DNA of 64,000 nucleotides, taken from NCBI GenBank assembly GCA_030765045.1, contig CM060963.1, positions 73,123,117-73,187,116 on the forward strand, read 5' to 3'. Source of the DNA: Tenodera sinensis (Eukaryota > Arthropoda > Insecta > Mantodea > Mantidae). The notes under the pieces are model-generated. The model ran no database searches. It was not told where the DNA came from and was given only the letters and a program-made list of their open reading frames with translations. The position numbers and the translations under genes were made by a program. Shown here piece after piece: positions 34,001-46,550 of this stretch. Each line of letters begins with the position of its first letter. Within the stretch, counting starts at the first letter, position 1.

Positions 34001-36289
34001 ACTTTAAATTAACTCCCTATATATTAATTTGTTATTATGTCTTACACTTTATAATAATTTATCCACAGAAGGTAACTATTTTTGAAAATTAACATTTGAA
34101 GCGGTGTAAGCTGCTAAGCCACACGTATGGGAGCCAAATATGAAGTGGTGGTAATCTCGCCACTCACGATCTCGCTGCTCGGCTAGCTACTTCGGGAATT
34201 AATTGTTGAGCACTTAAATGGCAACACAATGTGTCAGGTTTTACTGCAGAACGATGCATTTTTAGCAATTTCTTCATTGGACAATTAATTAAATAAAAAT
34301 AATAAAATATCGTTCTTTTTAATATCTGTTTTATATTTTCACAAAGCAAAATAGCTGCAACATTATTGGGTTAGGGTAATAAAACTCTCTTTGTGTATTT
34401 AAAGCCCTATCAAGTCCTCTTTGATCACAAATTCAAGATTTCAAACGTTCGTCTCGGAAAAGTATTCCTTTTTAATCTGTAACTATGGGAACAAGTGAAA
34501 CACGAGCTCTTGTTGCCTCTGTTACATTACCTTTTAACATGGATTTTTAGAGGGCTTATACAATAAACGGTTTCACATTTCATGGTTACATTAAATAATA
34601 GCATGTTAATAAATTGTAGAAAACGTACTTGTTTAGTATAAATGATAAGTATGTAATGTTTAGTATAATTCATATAATATGACAATATTATACTAATAAT
34701 ATCACAACTAAGCACGTTACCAAACCGGTATCTGATGATTTTCTTATCCTGTTATTTATGAAAATGAAAATACCCTAGAACATCCCATGAAGGGCAAAGG
34801 CCTTCTGTCAAAGGGAAAATCTCATTTATACTAACGGGAAGAGCTGTTCCACGTTAGGTGTTCACATGGTTATTGTCCAGTATTCACTGTTATTTATGAA
34901 GGTTCATAAAAATGTCATTATTTTGTACCGAAAACTACACCGCGTGGAAGAGATTAAAAATTGTCAAAGGAATACCCGCAAAATGTGCTTAAATACAGCA
35001 CTAAAACAACACCGTTTTGGACAATGTACTGTTTAAAAACTGTAAACCCTCCGTCGTTTTCTATTACATTGCACTTAATTTATTATTTGAGAATTCCTAA
35101 AGTCTCTTTAATTACCTGTTCAGCTGAATTCGGACACAAATAAACGTTTATTGCTACAGTTTTATAAGACGTTATACCTTCAAAACGATATACGAGATTT
35201 TTAAAAGCTTAACTGAATTGGAGTAGAAATTTTGTGATGTTTAATAACACGAACATTCATATTTACAAATTTTAACAACACAATACAAGTTACTATAAAG
35301 TATCATTCTTAATTTTTGTTGGGCATTTTCGAGTCCTTGTTTTATATATGCAACCTAGCACTTGGGGTACATATTCCTTGGGTCACGGTGAACCGGAGGC
35401 TGTGCATCAGGGATTTTCCTCTCGGAAGGCAGCATATAGCCTCCTAATCCCACCAGTGCCCTTCTGGTCCTCTCTGAGAACCCTTTAATTTATTGCTTCA
35501 TAATATGAGAATGAAGCCTGGTGGTGTTCCATAATATATCCACCATCATCATTATCGCCATCTTCATCTTTTTCGTCTTCCTCAGCTACATGAGTTGATT
35601 TTACGAATTTCTCAAGAAAATTCTCTTTCTGTAGCTGCGTTGACGCTTAGATCTGAAGAATTACGTAATTTATTTATTGAGAAATCAAACAAGAAGTGGC
35701 AATATACGCGAATGGCTTGCTACCATCAAATTACTTAAGGGAAAATTAAATGGTGAAAATTGTTAAAATATTTTTTGTTTTCTATACAGTTTTACTGGCT
35801 AAAATTCCCGCTTTTATTTTATATATGTATAGCTTTAAATACAATACTTACATTTAAATGTGTTATAAAACAATACAACATATGCATTTTGTACTGCAAC
35901 ACTGCTGCAGCACTCCACAAAAAAGCCCATCTTTTCGGGATCCACGAATAGGTAATGATATTGATTGTGGCAGTTTCTGTGTGCACTATACTTGAGTTTA
36001 TTTCGTTGCAAATATATGTGGTTCTGTTTTCTCATTTTTGTTTTGAACAGATTTAACTGTGAATGAGTCGTTTCTCAGAAAACTACCTTAGATTTTACGT
36101 CAAAAAGAAGCGCTCTGCGTTGGTATCAATTAGTTGCCTGGCTAATTGCAAATGTATTTTAGTAAAAGTGCTGTGTGTAAGGAAATAACACCTTTTTCCT
36201 TAATAAACAAAGTATAAAAGTAGATAACAAAATATGAAAACAGCATCACTTAAAAAGAAAAATAGTTAAATACCAAACTTGGTAGTTAA
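34001..36289. other. AT-rich spacer, no gene recognised
   Basis: Frames are short. A GC-richer phrase near 35380-35470 could be a worn SINE body, but no tRNA-like head is visible. Confidence 0.4.
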
Positions 36290-36600
36290 ATTCAGTGTCT
36301 TCGTAAGTTACACACAGAGATTTTGAAGAAAATCCTGCCACCCTAAACTATCCTCCACGTAGAAATATTTTTGAAAATTTTCATTTTCTCAAGAATATCT
36401 AACGATTTAGATTAAAATACCATATACATGAGCTATTTGCATGACAAATAAAACATACATCTTTAATTTTCTGGGCATAGCCTCTGATGACATTTGCATA
36501 AGTAATAAGCAATATGAGACAAATCCTACTACACATAAAAGGTACATGTAGTTAATACACACGGCTCATGTCAAGTTTTGTTGTGGAGTTATAATTTCCC
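36290..36600 (+). repeat. Family A repeat, partial copy (A5)
   Basis: It contains GATTTTGAAGAAAATCC then CCACCCTAAACTATCC, GAAAATTTTCATTTTCTCAA and the remains of TTTTCTGG then ATAG. Both ends are missing. Confidence 0.7.
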
Positions 36601-36856
36601 ATATATTGCTTGACACTGGTTTGTGAGATAGAAAGTCATCTGTTTTTCTTTGTTGCTTTTATATCCTGGCTATGCAAGGTGAAGGGAATTTCAAAATCAT
36701 CACTTAATGACCGGACCTTAAATTACTTAAATATAGATTACGCCTTTTATATTCTAATATATTTCAAATTTAGATCGAAAAGCAACATAATGTGTAGCTG
36801 ATGTTCTGTAAATCGACGTGACTCACATTGCGCTATGCTAGTGTTACTACAACAAA

Positions 36857-37160
36857 ATGGAGCCAATGGAACAGTGGAAAGCAATATTGAAGAGGTATTG
36901 GAAAACCGAGAACGTTGTTGAAGTTCAAGGGCAATGGAGAAGTGTGTGCAGAAGAGAAGCACTAACGCGGGTAACAATTGCACGCATTTGAGACTCATGG
37001 AGCGTTCAGAGATCTGCAAGAGTTTGTATGGCAACAAACCCCGTGTCCTCAACTTTAGTTTCGGGACGTTTTGAGCACTCACAGCTGAAATCCACAAAGC
37101 AATGTGCTAGCAGAATGGACTAGCAGAACCAGTGTACGTCTATTATTAAAACAATTGAAG
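36857..37160 (+). pseudogene. Decayed DUF4817-type transposon reading frame
   Basis: From ATG 36857 the frame reads MEPMEQWKAILKRYWKTEN and continues EVQGQWRSVCRREA, the helix-turn-helix pattern typical of DUF4817 proteins found with insect DNA transposons. An in-frame TGA occurs at 36989-36991. Family-like residues resume after it, for example GRFEHSQLKSTKQCA, before decay. A normal frame would continue into a DDE transposase, which is missing. The identification rests on motif memory and needs a profile search. Confidence 0.6.
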
Positions 37161-39024
37161 ACTTTTGCATGCATTAAATGATTGGATAACGCAGTACTGT
37201 CAGTGGTTTCTGTATTTGGTCTAAGAGGATGAGGCCTTCGTAAGGGAAGTTATGTCCGCTGAGGCATTATTTAAGCTGAACGGCACAACTGTGTCTGCTC
37301 TATAAGTCTAAGAGGACTAGTGCTCATTTTATGTTTGTGTGAATTCAGCTTTGTTATTTTAAAACTTTTTTTCTTTGCTTGAAGCGTGTGTATATTTTTT
37401 GGCATATTCTGTATCTTAATAAAGCCTTTCTGTAATCTATCTCGATTAACATGTGGTAGATAGAAGAATAGTGTTGCACCGTTTCGATACCATGGATTAC
37501 CTGCTTCCTCCAGTAATGCATTCCATCGTCGAAGACACTGGTTAAGCCTGTGGACGAAAGTGACTGCAAGAGAAGATTCCTTCTGGTCTTTCTACGGTGC
37601 GACCTCGGGCATGAACGTCGATTGGGGGAGAGGCAAGCGGCATGATGGTGAGATAGCTCCTTGATCAAATTTGGGCTTGCTTTATAGTTAGCTATTACCT
37701 TAACTGTGCGTAAGTTATCTTTTACTTTCCGCACATTTCCGGTGAGTTAAAACTTTGCTTTACCAAAGTTCTATCGACATTTCTAGGGTGTTTATGATAA
37801 AGAACTAAAAGTTGCTTTAAGTAGAAACCTGGCCACTCAGGAATGAAATATTTTTATTACTAGGCACCAGTAGAAAACAAATTGTTACTATTATTCTTTA
37901 TAAACTATTTGTATCGTTTGAAGACCAGTTTTGGACAAACTTTGTATAACTAAATGGATATCAAGATAAAACTAACATTTGTAATTGGGCAACGTCTCTT
38001 ACATTTAAAATAAATCGAGGTTAAATGTTTCCTGATCCAGTATTCTTATTTGTTTTAAGTTAATATTTCATTCCAAACGAAATATTAATTTCGTTATTTA
38101 TTTAAAATAATATACATTATATTAATATACACATGATGTAATATTTAAAAGAGCTTAATTTGAATGAACTAAAAACAATATAAAAAGTAAAATCACATAA
38201 TTGTGTGTTGGCAAAAGGGGCTTAACGCATTAACACTGCTAAATTTTCAGTTTTAAATGAACTTAGATGTGGAAAACAAGCGAAGTGCTCCTGCTATATG
38301 TACTCAAATGTATAATCTATTGAATAAAAATGTTATGAAATAGTTGCTTCTTTAACATACTTTGCCTAGAGACACAGCCCATAAATTCACTTTACCTATG
38401 CACAGCTAGATATTTCAAACTCCCAAGAAACAGCAAACACAAAAAGCAGCAAGAGAATTTCAAGGAGCAACATTGTGGGCACAAATGCACTGAAATTGCC
38501 TCCTCAACGTTTCGAAGAATTTGTAGAAGCTTCGAATTCTTTCTTTTATTGTTATTCACCCAACGTTCTTGGTAAGGACATCACCGCGTTTCTGTGTGGA
38601 CGTCTGGAGCGTGAACGACACATAAATTGCTACGGCCGTTTTGCAATAATGGTATGGGTTTCATCCAATGGCAGACAGTTGCCATCTCTTTATACCATTT
38701 CTGGAAGCCTTGAGTGTGTTGGGCGGTTTTCATCAAGCACACTCCAGAGACCATGGAGACTATGTTTTAAATCATGACAGTTCATTGTCATTTAGAACAG
38801 TGCAGGTACATTCAAAGACGCTGCACGTAAACAACAGTTTTCTGTCAGAAAAATACATTTTACAATTTAATGAAAAACCATATTTAGGCAAAACTGAAGA
38901 AGATAACCAAGGAAAACTTATATGACGTTATACTTTTTGTGTCCTATAAATTGTAATTGCTTCCACCGTCATCTTTCGTCACGAAAACGAACGTCCTGAT
39001 GTGTATGATTACTTGATTTTTGAA
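37161..39024. other. Spacer with unrecognised open frames
   Basis: Frames at 37354-37734 (minus, 126 codons) and 38475-38777 (plus, 100 codons) have no domain I recognise. They lack flanking exon signals, so I do not call genes. Confidence 0.35.
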
Positions 39025-39137
39025 CCTATTTTTACTTTTTCTACTGTTTACTTGTAGTAAGTAGAAGTGCTGCATTTCAACGAAAAATTGTATACTAATT
39101 TCACTAGTAATACGCGTTTTCAGGTTTACTGAATGAA

Positions 39138-39543
<406 letters not shown>

Positions 39544-39761
39544 TCTCCACCTGTGTATGTCTATGAACAGGATAACTTTAAAAGGAGCACTCGGTTAAAT
39601 GCCAAACGTCAGCAACAATAATATACTATACAAAATCTCCCACTGCAAGAAACAAATGACGTTTTTTATTGTCTCTAAATTGTTTGTAACGATTTTATTA
39701 AAATACCACATTAGGTGTGAGATATTTGTATGATAAATAAAGTATAATCTGCAGTCTGAAG

Positions 39762-40024
39762 CCCGCCTCTGTAGCGTGATGGTTAGCGTGTCTGCCTCAC
39801 GTTCAAGAGGTCGCGAGTTCGAATCTCGCTTAGGGTAAGTTATCCGGGTAAGGGTTTTTTCCGAGGTTTTCCCTACCCTGAGAAGACGAATGTCGGGTAG
39901 CTTAAAGCTCCATGGACCTCGGGCTCATTTGAGCATCATTTCACCCATTTCATTTCATTCATTCGTCCGATATGACACAATGTTGGAGGACGTTAATTAA
40001 AAAAAAATAAATAAATAAAATAAA
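39762..40024 (+). mobile_element. tRNA-Val-like SINE with target duplication
   Basis: The head has GTGATGGTTAGCGTG (A-box side), an anticodon-like CCTCACG and GAGTTCGAATCTC (B box), resembling tRNA-Val(CAC). The body contains TTTTTTCCGAGGTTTTCCC, and the tail is an A-rich AAATAAAT repeat. Flanking repeats TGCAGTCTGAAG (39750-39761) and TGCAATCTGAAG (40025-40036) differ at one base of twelve. It is the best preserved SINE in the window. Confidence 0.9.
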
Positions 40025-40142
40025 TGCAATCTGAAGTTATCATTCAGAATTACTTTGTAGAGTTGGTAAACTGAAGGGATAGAAAAATATTACTGTACAA
40101 CAATTGTAGATTTTGTTAAAACATACTATTTATTCAAAAAAC

Positions 40143-40324
40143 TTTATGTGTAGAACTAAGCATTCTCAGTAGCTATAACTATTATATAGTTATTAGTTTT
40201 TTAAATATTTATTATTTCCTAAACTCCCGTTTTTTATCGCGAGTTTAGGAAATAATAAATATTTAAAAAACTAATAAGAATATAATAGTTATAGCTACTG
40301 AAAATGCTTAATTCTACACATAAA
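40143..40324. repeat. Near-perfect palindrome, 84-bp arms, 14-bp loop
   Basis: The left arm 40143-40226 and right arm 40241-40324 are inverted copies with few mismatches. Outer ends are TTTATGTGTAGAA and TTCTACACATAAA. A third copy of part of the arm, TTTTCAGTAGCTATAACT, follows at about 40330. The outer arm derives from family A, so the palindrome arose after that insertion. Confidence 0.95.
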
Positions 40325-40654
40325 ATCATTTTCAGTAGCTATAACTATTATATTCTTATTAGTTATAGTGGCGATGCAAAGTACGTGAAATTTCAAAGGA
40401 ATCACAGAGCGGTATCCTTTAACAATTGGGGTATCTACTATATTCTACAAAGAAATGTGCAACCTAGTATTGATAGTTTAACGGCATTTACAAAAGTAGA
40501 TATAATAACCTTCTGTAAGAATAGCTTGCAGAGGAGTGAGTAGAGAATGTCGTACGAATGCAAACCATAAGATTTTACGTATGCTGGACACAGAGCATAA
40601 ATAAATTTTTTCAGAATGATCTTACTGATGTTAAGTTAATTTAGATTTGGTAAA

Positions 40655-40800
40655 TGCTAAATAGGCTTGGGAAAAGCTGTGTGCCAGCATCCGCGGTCAT
40701 GCCTTAAAATCCAATGAACATTATTGGCCTTGGAGTGTTTAATATTTTTAGTACTAAATGGGAACTATGCCCAAATGAAATAGCTTTTTTACACAAATAA
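40655..40800 (+). pseudogene. Candidate nuclear mitochondrial insert (12S rRNA 530-loop motif)
   Basis: GTGCCAGCATCCGCGGTCAT at 40681-40700 matches the near-universal small-subunit rRNA 530-loop motif in its mitochondrial form. About 30 bases on, TTGGCCTTGGAGTGTTTAAT resembles the conserved segment that follows in animal 12S. Beyond about 40800 I cannot match it, and the later GGATTAGATACCC landmark is absent, so the insert is short or decayed. Confidence 0.5.
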
Positions 40801-43731
40801 AATCCTGGTTACTATTATTTTACGAATATTGCGATGAAAGAATGTTGCAAAATGAGACACATTAAACATTCCAGGCCTGTCAACCAAAGCCGATCTTTAA
40901 CTCTGGACTTAATTTAAAAAATACCAAATACAAGATAATTACTCGCATTTAATCAATTGAGATTACAACAAGAGATGTATTAAGACCTAAATCCAGTTGG
41001 GTTATACATACAAAACGTTTGTCATTGTTAAATAAACTGATTCCTGATTATTACTAATAATGTCTATGTATAGTCAAGCTCATGCATGAAATTTTGGCAC
41101 ATGTGTATGCACTGCTTCCCTTTCGATCAACTTATTTGGAACAACCTGTAGTTTTTAAACGCCATAAAGTTATGAATTTGAGTCAGTTTAGGTTAGTGTG
41201 AAGCCATTTACCAAATCAGAGCACGCTCGGAGCAGATTACATCTTCTTTATACCTCTTGTAGTTGGAGCGAGAGGGAATAAAAAATTGGCAATTGGGCGA
41301 TCCATTTCCCTCGAATCGTGGCGCTTTGGGACAATGAAGATCTGTGTTTTTTCCCCTCGTAGACATTTTCATAATCCCATTTTATGACTGTCAGACCATT
41401 TTATACTTTCTCTCGATACCGAAATATCACGTAAAAGTGATTTTCCAAAAGCTAATAGTAATGAATTGCTCCCGCTATCGCATTGCAGTGAATCATTTCA
41501 AGTAGAGGCGATTTCAGTGCTTCAGGCAAGGGGGTGTATTGAAAATATACCCATGTCATAAAGATAAATGTCACGTGCAGCGCATATGTACACGTAAATG
41601 GGAAAAACCCCACTGTCGTTTGCAGTGTTTGTGTAACAAACAGGCTTTTCGGGATTAGTTAACAAAATTGTGAGAATATATTGAGGTCCAGAAACAAGTA
41701 TGATGCAAGAGCCGTGAATGTTAAGCGGATTGAGCTGAATTAAAAGACGAAATGTAAGCCTTAGACAAAACAGGTGCACACATTTTATGCTGGACACGCA
41801 AGGAACAATTATTTCATACAAGAATTTGATGTGAACAGTTGGAGTCGATGGCCATGCATAACATACGATAAACTTACTGCTATTAAATATTTAATGGTTT
41901 GGACATATAAGCATGAGAATGTAAGTTAGTTCAGACTTAATAGGCTTTATCGCTAATGGTGCAAGAAATGGGCACATTTAACATCATATGCCATTGTTAC
42001 TTAAGATATAAATTAAACAGTAAGCACATTGCTTTTAAGCTGCTTGAATGAGACTTAACCTGCTTCGCTCAATTTCCAGAACCTACTTCTCAGTTCTGGT
42101 GTACTGCTTTAAAGGCTCCTGATATGTTCAGTTTCCTGTAAATAGAGGACAAAAATATCATTTACATTGCACTATTTTGTGCAGCTGGGAAACAATAAAA
42201 CTGGAATGAACAACGAAAACTATGTCAAATAACTTTTGATGCGTGGATTACACATTTAAATATATTTGTTGGAACGCCACTTAAGTGTAAGAATACTTGA
42301 AAATGAGGCGATTATTATTATTATTATTAATAACTCACTTTCACTTTGGCCTTTTCAAACTCTTATCATTTACTCCCTGCATCCTTGACAACGATGGCGT
42401 CATGCCAAGGAGCATTTTACTTTGGATGCTTTCTTCTAAGAAATTAGGAGCAATGTTACATTATCTTTTCGGCATAATTTGACCTATTTGCTCTAAACTT
42501 GCTTGGATGCTACCTCGCGAATTCAAGTTCCGAGTCTGGGAAAGAAACATAATAAAAATACGCCGAATTAAGATAATTAAAAGAAATTCAAACATAATGA
42601 TCACAAAAAAACTACGATCATGAGTTTGGTCACTGTGAACAAAATAAAAATTCTACTTTTCGGTTCAAAATAGCATTACTCGTGATCACTACCAGTGTCT
42701 TCCATCTAAGCTGTAGTATACTATAGGAGCTACCAAATGTTTTTGAAAACACCATTGTTTCGTAGGTAAAGCGGCCTTTTATATACCCTCTTTTAGTTCC
42801 AAGAACTTCAACGCTATCTAGTGAAACATCATCAAAGACGTGAACAACACCATCCATATGATGTAACGCCCGATAGATATGCAACACACCTAACGTAAGG
42901 TAACGCGGGTAGCTTCTTAACTGACCAATTTTACTAGGAAAACTGAAATAGTTCTACATTTATTTATGATGGTCTACTGTAGCCTACGGTAGTTTTACAA
43001 CCCTAGTCTTGACTTAAGATAAGAGCTAGCCTCTGTGATTTTATTTTTCCACTTGGACATTTAAATATACACCGGCCATTTTGCTGCCTGCTTTATATTC
43101 CGTGAGAATTCTGGGGTTTATTTCATAGCTGTCCTCTTTGGGATATATTTCCTATTTAACCAAAAGTTTTAAATGTTGATAGCAAAGGTAACTCATTTTT
43201 ATGAATAATATTAACTTGGACCCTATAGGCCTTGAGTTGGTTAGTGCATACTATTCGTAATTTGTTAACTATTTGCCATGTTTTCAAAATGCTCAAAGCA
43301 AATTGTTACGGCATTGTTGCAATTGATTTACTACATTCAATAAATTCTAAGAATTTTTAAATACTTATGCTTCACGAAAATGCAAGATTAGTTCCGTGTA
43401 TGTAATAATTGTGAAACGGAAAATACATTGACAGAACTTGCTGTAAATTTCTTACGCACCTCTGAACTTTATTATCCTCTCACTTCAATGTGACGTAATT
43501 AACAATTACTTAAATAACAAAGGGGAATCTGGTCGTACAGTGCGGCAAATAAATTACCGGAGGCAGGTAATTAGAGCTTGTGTGACGCAGGAGCGGCCTT
43601 GGAGAATCATAAGGAAGGAGTGTGAAGGGAAGTGACTGATATTTTTCCAATCTCTTGTTTGCAGAGTATAATATGAATTTTCCGTGCTCCACTACATCTT
43701 CTCTTATCTTTCTCTTTGGTTTAACCTACCC
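40801..43731. other. Spacer, no gene recognised
   Basis: An 85-codon minus frame at 42630-42887 is fairly well mixed in composition and could be an exon, but I recognise no domain and see no clear splice sites. The rest is AT-rich. Confidence 0.4.
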
Positions 43732-44034
43732 GTGGCACAACAGCCCAACCGGGCCAAGATCTGCCGCCCGACCTCTGCGTCCCCCACCTCTGCAGGCGTC
43801 ATGAGTAGGGTGCAGTACTGGAGGTGGGACGTGCTCTGCGCCCCAATTTCTTCCGGCCGATTATGCAGTTTTCTCGATCAAGTACCTTCTTCAATAAAGT
43901 AACTACTCAATTGGCCCCTCAGGGACATAACCAGGTCTCCTAGCGAGAGAAAATCCTCACGCTAGTACCGTAAATCGAACCCATGTCCTCCGCTTGCTAA
44001 GCGGCAGCGCTACCACCGCGCTAAGGTGACCCTT
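43732..44034 (-). mobile_element. tRNA-Ala-like SINE family C, copy 3 (longest)
   Basis: On the minus strand the head TTAGCGCGGTGGTAGCGCTG, an anticodon-like CTTAGCA and GGGTTCGATTTAC form a nearly full tRNA outline. Then come GAGGATTTTCTCTCGC and the shared body to GGGCTGTTGTGCCAC. It is the most complete of three copies. Confidence 0.85.
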
Positions 44035-44784
44035 CTCCTTGGCTTATTTGCCCTAAATTCTCAGGAAGTTCCCTATATTATGCCAAGAGCCATAGAAATC
44101 TGCTCCACTGTGTTAGAAATACATAGATGAGTGCTGTTTCCGAATTCTTAAATACAAGGTGGGCGGAAAGTAATTTGGTATTGAAATACATATGTAACCT
44201 TTATGTTTGGAGAGTTACTTATTTGAAATTAATGAAGTACGTACACTATTATATGGGAATACGATTGCATACGTTACAGTTTGATATAGGTAACTGGCGT
44301 ATCTGATAATTGGAAATGCGCAAAGAGATAAGTTTGAGTATTACAGATATGAGCTTTTCTTTTATTTGAACGGTAGGGGATGTGGAAAAGAGATCTTACA
44401 TGTTGCAGTCGTCTTCAGAAACAGCTCTTTTTGGTACGTTTGCATGCGAACCTGAATGCGTGTTTGTCTGTCTCTGATTTCTTCCTCATTTCTATTCAGC
44501 ATACAAATTTCTTCTGTGCCTTTATCACATGATCCAGCGATTTGCATACGTAGGTTTGTCGTCTCAAATAGCAGCTCATTATAAGGATTTCATTTAAGAT
44601 TGCATCTACCTACTGTTCTAATTTTCAGTGGGAAATGAGGTTGAAAAGTTTGTGTCTGGAAATTAAGATTTAAAGATTTAAAAATGTTGATTTATAATCG
44701 CTATTGAACTCAATGAAAAAGGATGGTAAATGAAGTCGATGCATTTTAGCTGCACTAATTTTATGATGGAAATAAGAGTAAGCT
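44035..44784. other. Spacer, nothing recognised
   Basis: Short frames only, for example 44362-44547 on the minus strand, without domains. Confidence 0.45.
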
Positions 44785-45480
44785 TTGGTAATGAACAACA
44801 TGGGTTTAGCAAGGGGTGGTCAACGATAGCCTCTACTTTTCACTCCAGCAATTAATACGCAAAAACACAGACTTTAATTTAGAAACACGCACGCTCTTCA
44901 TTGACTATAAAAGAAGCATTTGATAAAGCGATACGATATAAATTGCGACAAATTTTAAAACAAAAAGGATAATCAACACATATAATAAAGGCAATGTAAA
45001 GCTTATACCAGAATACAGGAATACGAATACATAAAGTGGACTTGAGAAATATTTATGGATATTAATAACAGAGTTAAACAAGGTTACCCACTTTCACCAT
45101 TACTTTTTAATATATATTTAGACGATGCCATAAGAAAATGCAAAATATTTTAGATTAACATTTTATGACAGACGCAATGAAAATAAATTGTATAGTATTT
45201 GCAGATGACCAAGTTATAAAAGCCTCTTCAGAAAATTAATTGAAAAAGGCAACTCATGAATTATGCAAAATAATAAAAGAATATAACTTCAAAATATAAA
45301 ATCAGAAAACAGAATATGTGACTTTTCTTGGAACTCATCTCAAGAGAACAAAAATTGTAATTGGGACAGAAATAACTGAACAAGTGAACTGATTTAAATA
45401 TTTAGGAAATATGATTACATACAGACATAACATGGAGACAAACAATATATTAGAAAACTTTCAGATAAGATAAAGGTAAA
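44785..45480 (+). pseudogene. Decayed LINE reverse transcriptase
   Basis: Pieces of RT are visible in shifting frames: HGFSKG near 44800, FIDYK near 44897, VKQGYPLSPLLFNIYLDD at about 45073-45126 and VFADDQVI near 45195. The last two are the classic finger-palm and FADD active-site motifs. Frames are broken by stops (for example TAG after 45150 and TAA near 45237) and indels. The surroundings are extremely A-rich. No endonuclease or tail was found, so it is an old fragment. Confidence 0.85.
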
Positions 45481-46033
45481 TAAATATAATTGGTTTCAAT
45501 ATCTGACAAGAACGAAGGTAGATTTCATAACAGAACCAGCCAGAAGCAATGTCTGTTCTGTTTTAGTTGTACTGGCCATGTTATTGTCATCGAGAACGCT
45601 ACACCTGACCGAACGCTCCAGTTCCACACTCACAGCGCTGTGTATTTAGACTATATAGTGTGTTCCAGAATTAGACCGACAAACTTTGGGAGCTGGTAGA
45701 TAAAATTATTTTAAGCACATTTTGTTAAGTAAAGTTTTTTGTTGTGGTCCTTCGTTTAGGCGCTAGACCAGTTAATGTCATCGATTACTGCCTCCCAAGC
45801 AGTTTAAGTATTTATTGAAAAATCAACAATGAAAATTAGTATTGCATTTATCTTAATAAGGCACACAATCTTAATCCAAGAAACAAACACAGAACACATA
45901 AGCAAAATACAAACATCTCACTGTTTACAGCTAATCATATTACTATTCAAAATCAGACCGATAAACTTTTGAACCAGAGGAATGGCTGGTGTCTTTGCAA
46001 AAGTATGACAGAATAGGGTAGGACGATGTACTC
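45481..46033. other. Spacer with a repeated transposon-end-like phrase
   Basis: AGACCGACAAACTTTGGGAG near 45674 and AGACCGATAAACTTTTGAAC near 45954 are close direct copies about 280 bp apart. The phrase resembles ends of mariner-like elements, but no full element can be drawn. Confidence 0.35.
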
Positions 46034-46195
46034 TTTGTGTTAACCCCAATGGGCGTGCGTTCCAACGTTTATGTCTGTGGCCCGCATTTGGGAGGTCGGG
46101 GGTTCGTTCCCCGCGGCCGCACATTCTGACATAGGTTTTTCGGTGATTTTCCATGTCACTTAGGCAAATGCTGGGGAACATTAATCTCTTCTAAA
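46034..46195 (+). mobile_element. tRNA-derived SINE
   Basis: GGGGTTCGTTCCCC near 46088 is a strong B box. It is followed by TAGGTTTTTCGGTGATTTTC, a version of the central module seen in other SINEs here. The A-box side near 46045 is degenerate. Confidence 0.6.
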
Positions 46196-46223
46196 CGCAT
46201 TTGTTTCCCTTCATTTCTCATTT

Positions 46224-46550
46224 TCTCTCCCTTGTCATCTTTCAGGTTTGGTTGGTAGCGCGGTTCGTTTCGGCGATAGCGAACAGGTGGCATAGTTGAA
46301 TGCGCACTGGAGCTCTCTTCTCTGGCCCTCCCCAGAAGTTACTGCCCAGGCCACTAGAGTCGCCTCGTTGCCCTTTCCCTGGGTAAGGAAACACTGGTTG
46401 TGCGCCAGGTGTGAATATCTGGAATGTTAGGGACTTTTATGCGTCTCTTGACTTCGATGGCTCCGCTCTCTGACAAGTCTCGGGTCTCACTTCGCGTCAT
46501 TCCTCACACTCGGGGGGGAGGGGGCGGGGGGGGGGAGGGGAGGGATGGTA
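46224..46550 (+). mobile_element. SINE-like sequence, family I, copy 2
   Basis: It opens with CCTTGTCATCTTTCAGG and a tRNA-like GGTTGGTAGCGCGGTTCG, as in the minus-strand copy at 26430-26715. It lies directly after another SINE, so the two may be one composite unit. A G-rich run lies at 46511-46545. Confidence 0.45.

Noticed and set aside
38475..38925. Overlapping plus-strand frames of 100 and 85 codons
   Set aside because: No domain recognised; two overlapping frames suggest chance openness or an old coding relic, which cannot be decided here.
42630..42887. 85-codon minus-strand frame with mixed composition
   Set aside because: No recognised domain, no convincing splice sites and no neighbouring exon; kept only as a weak candidate.
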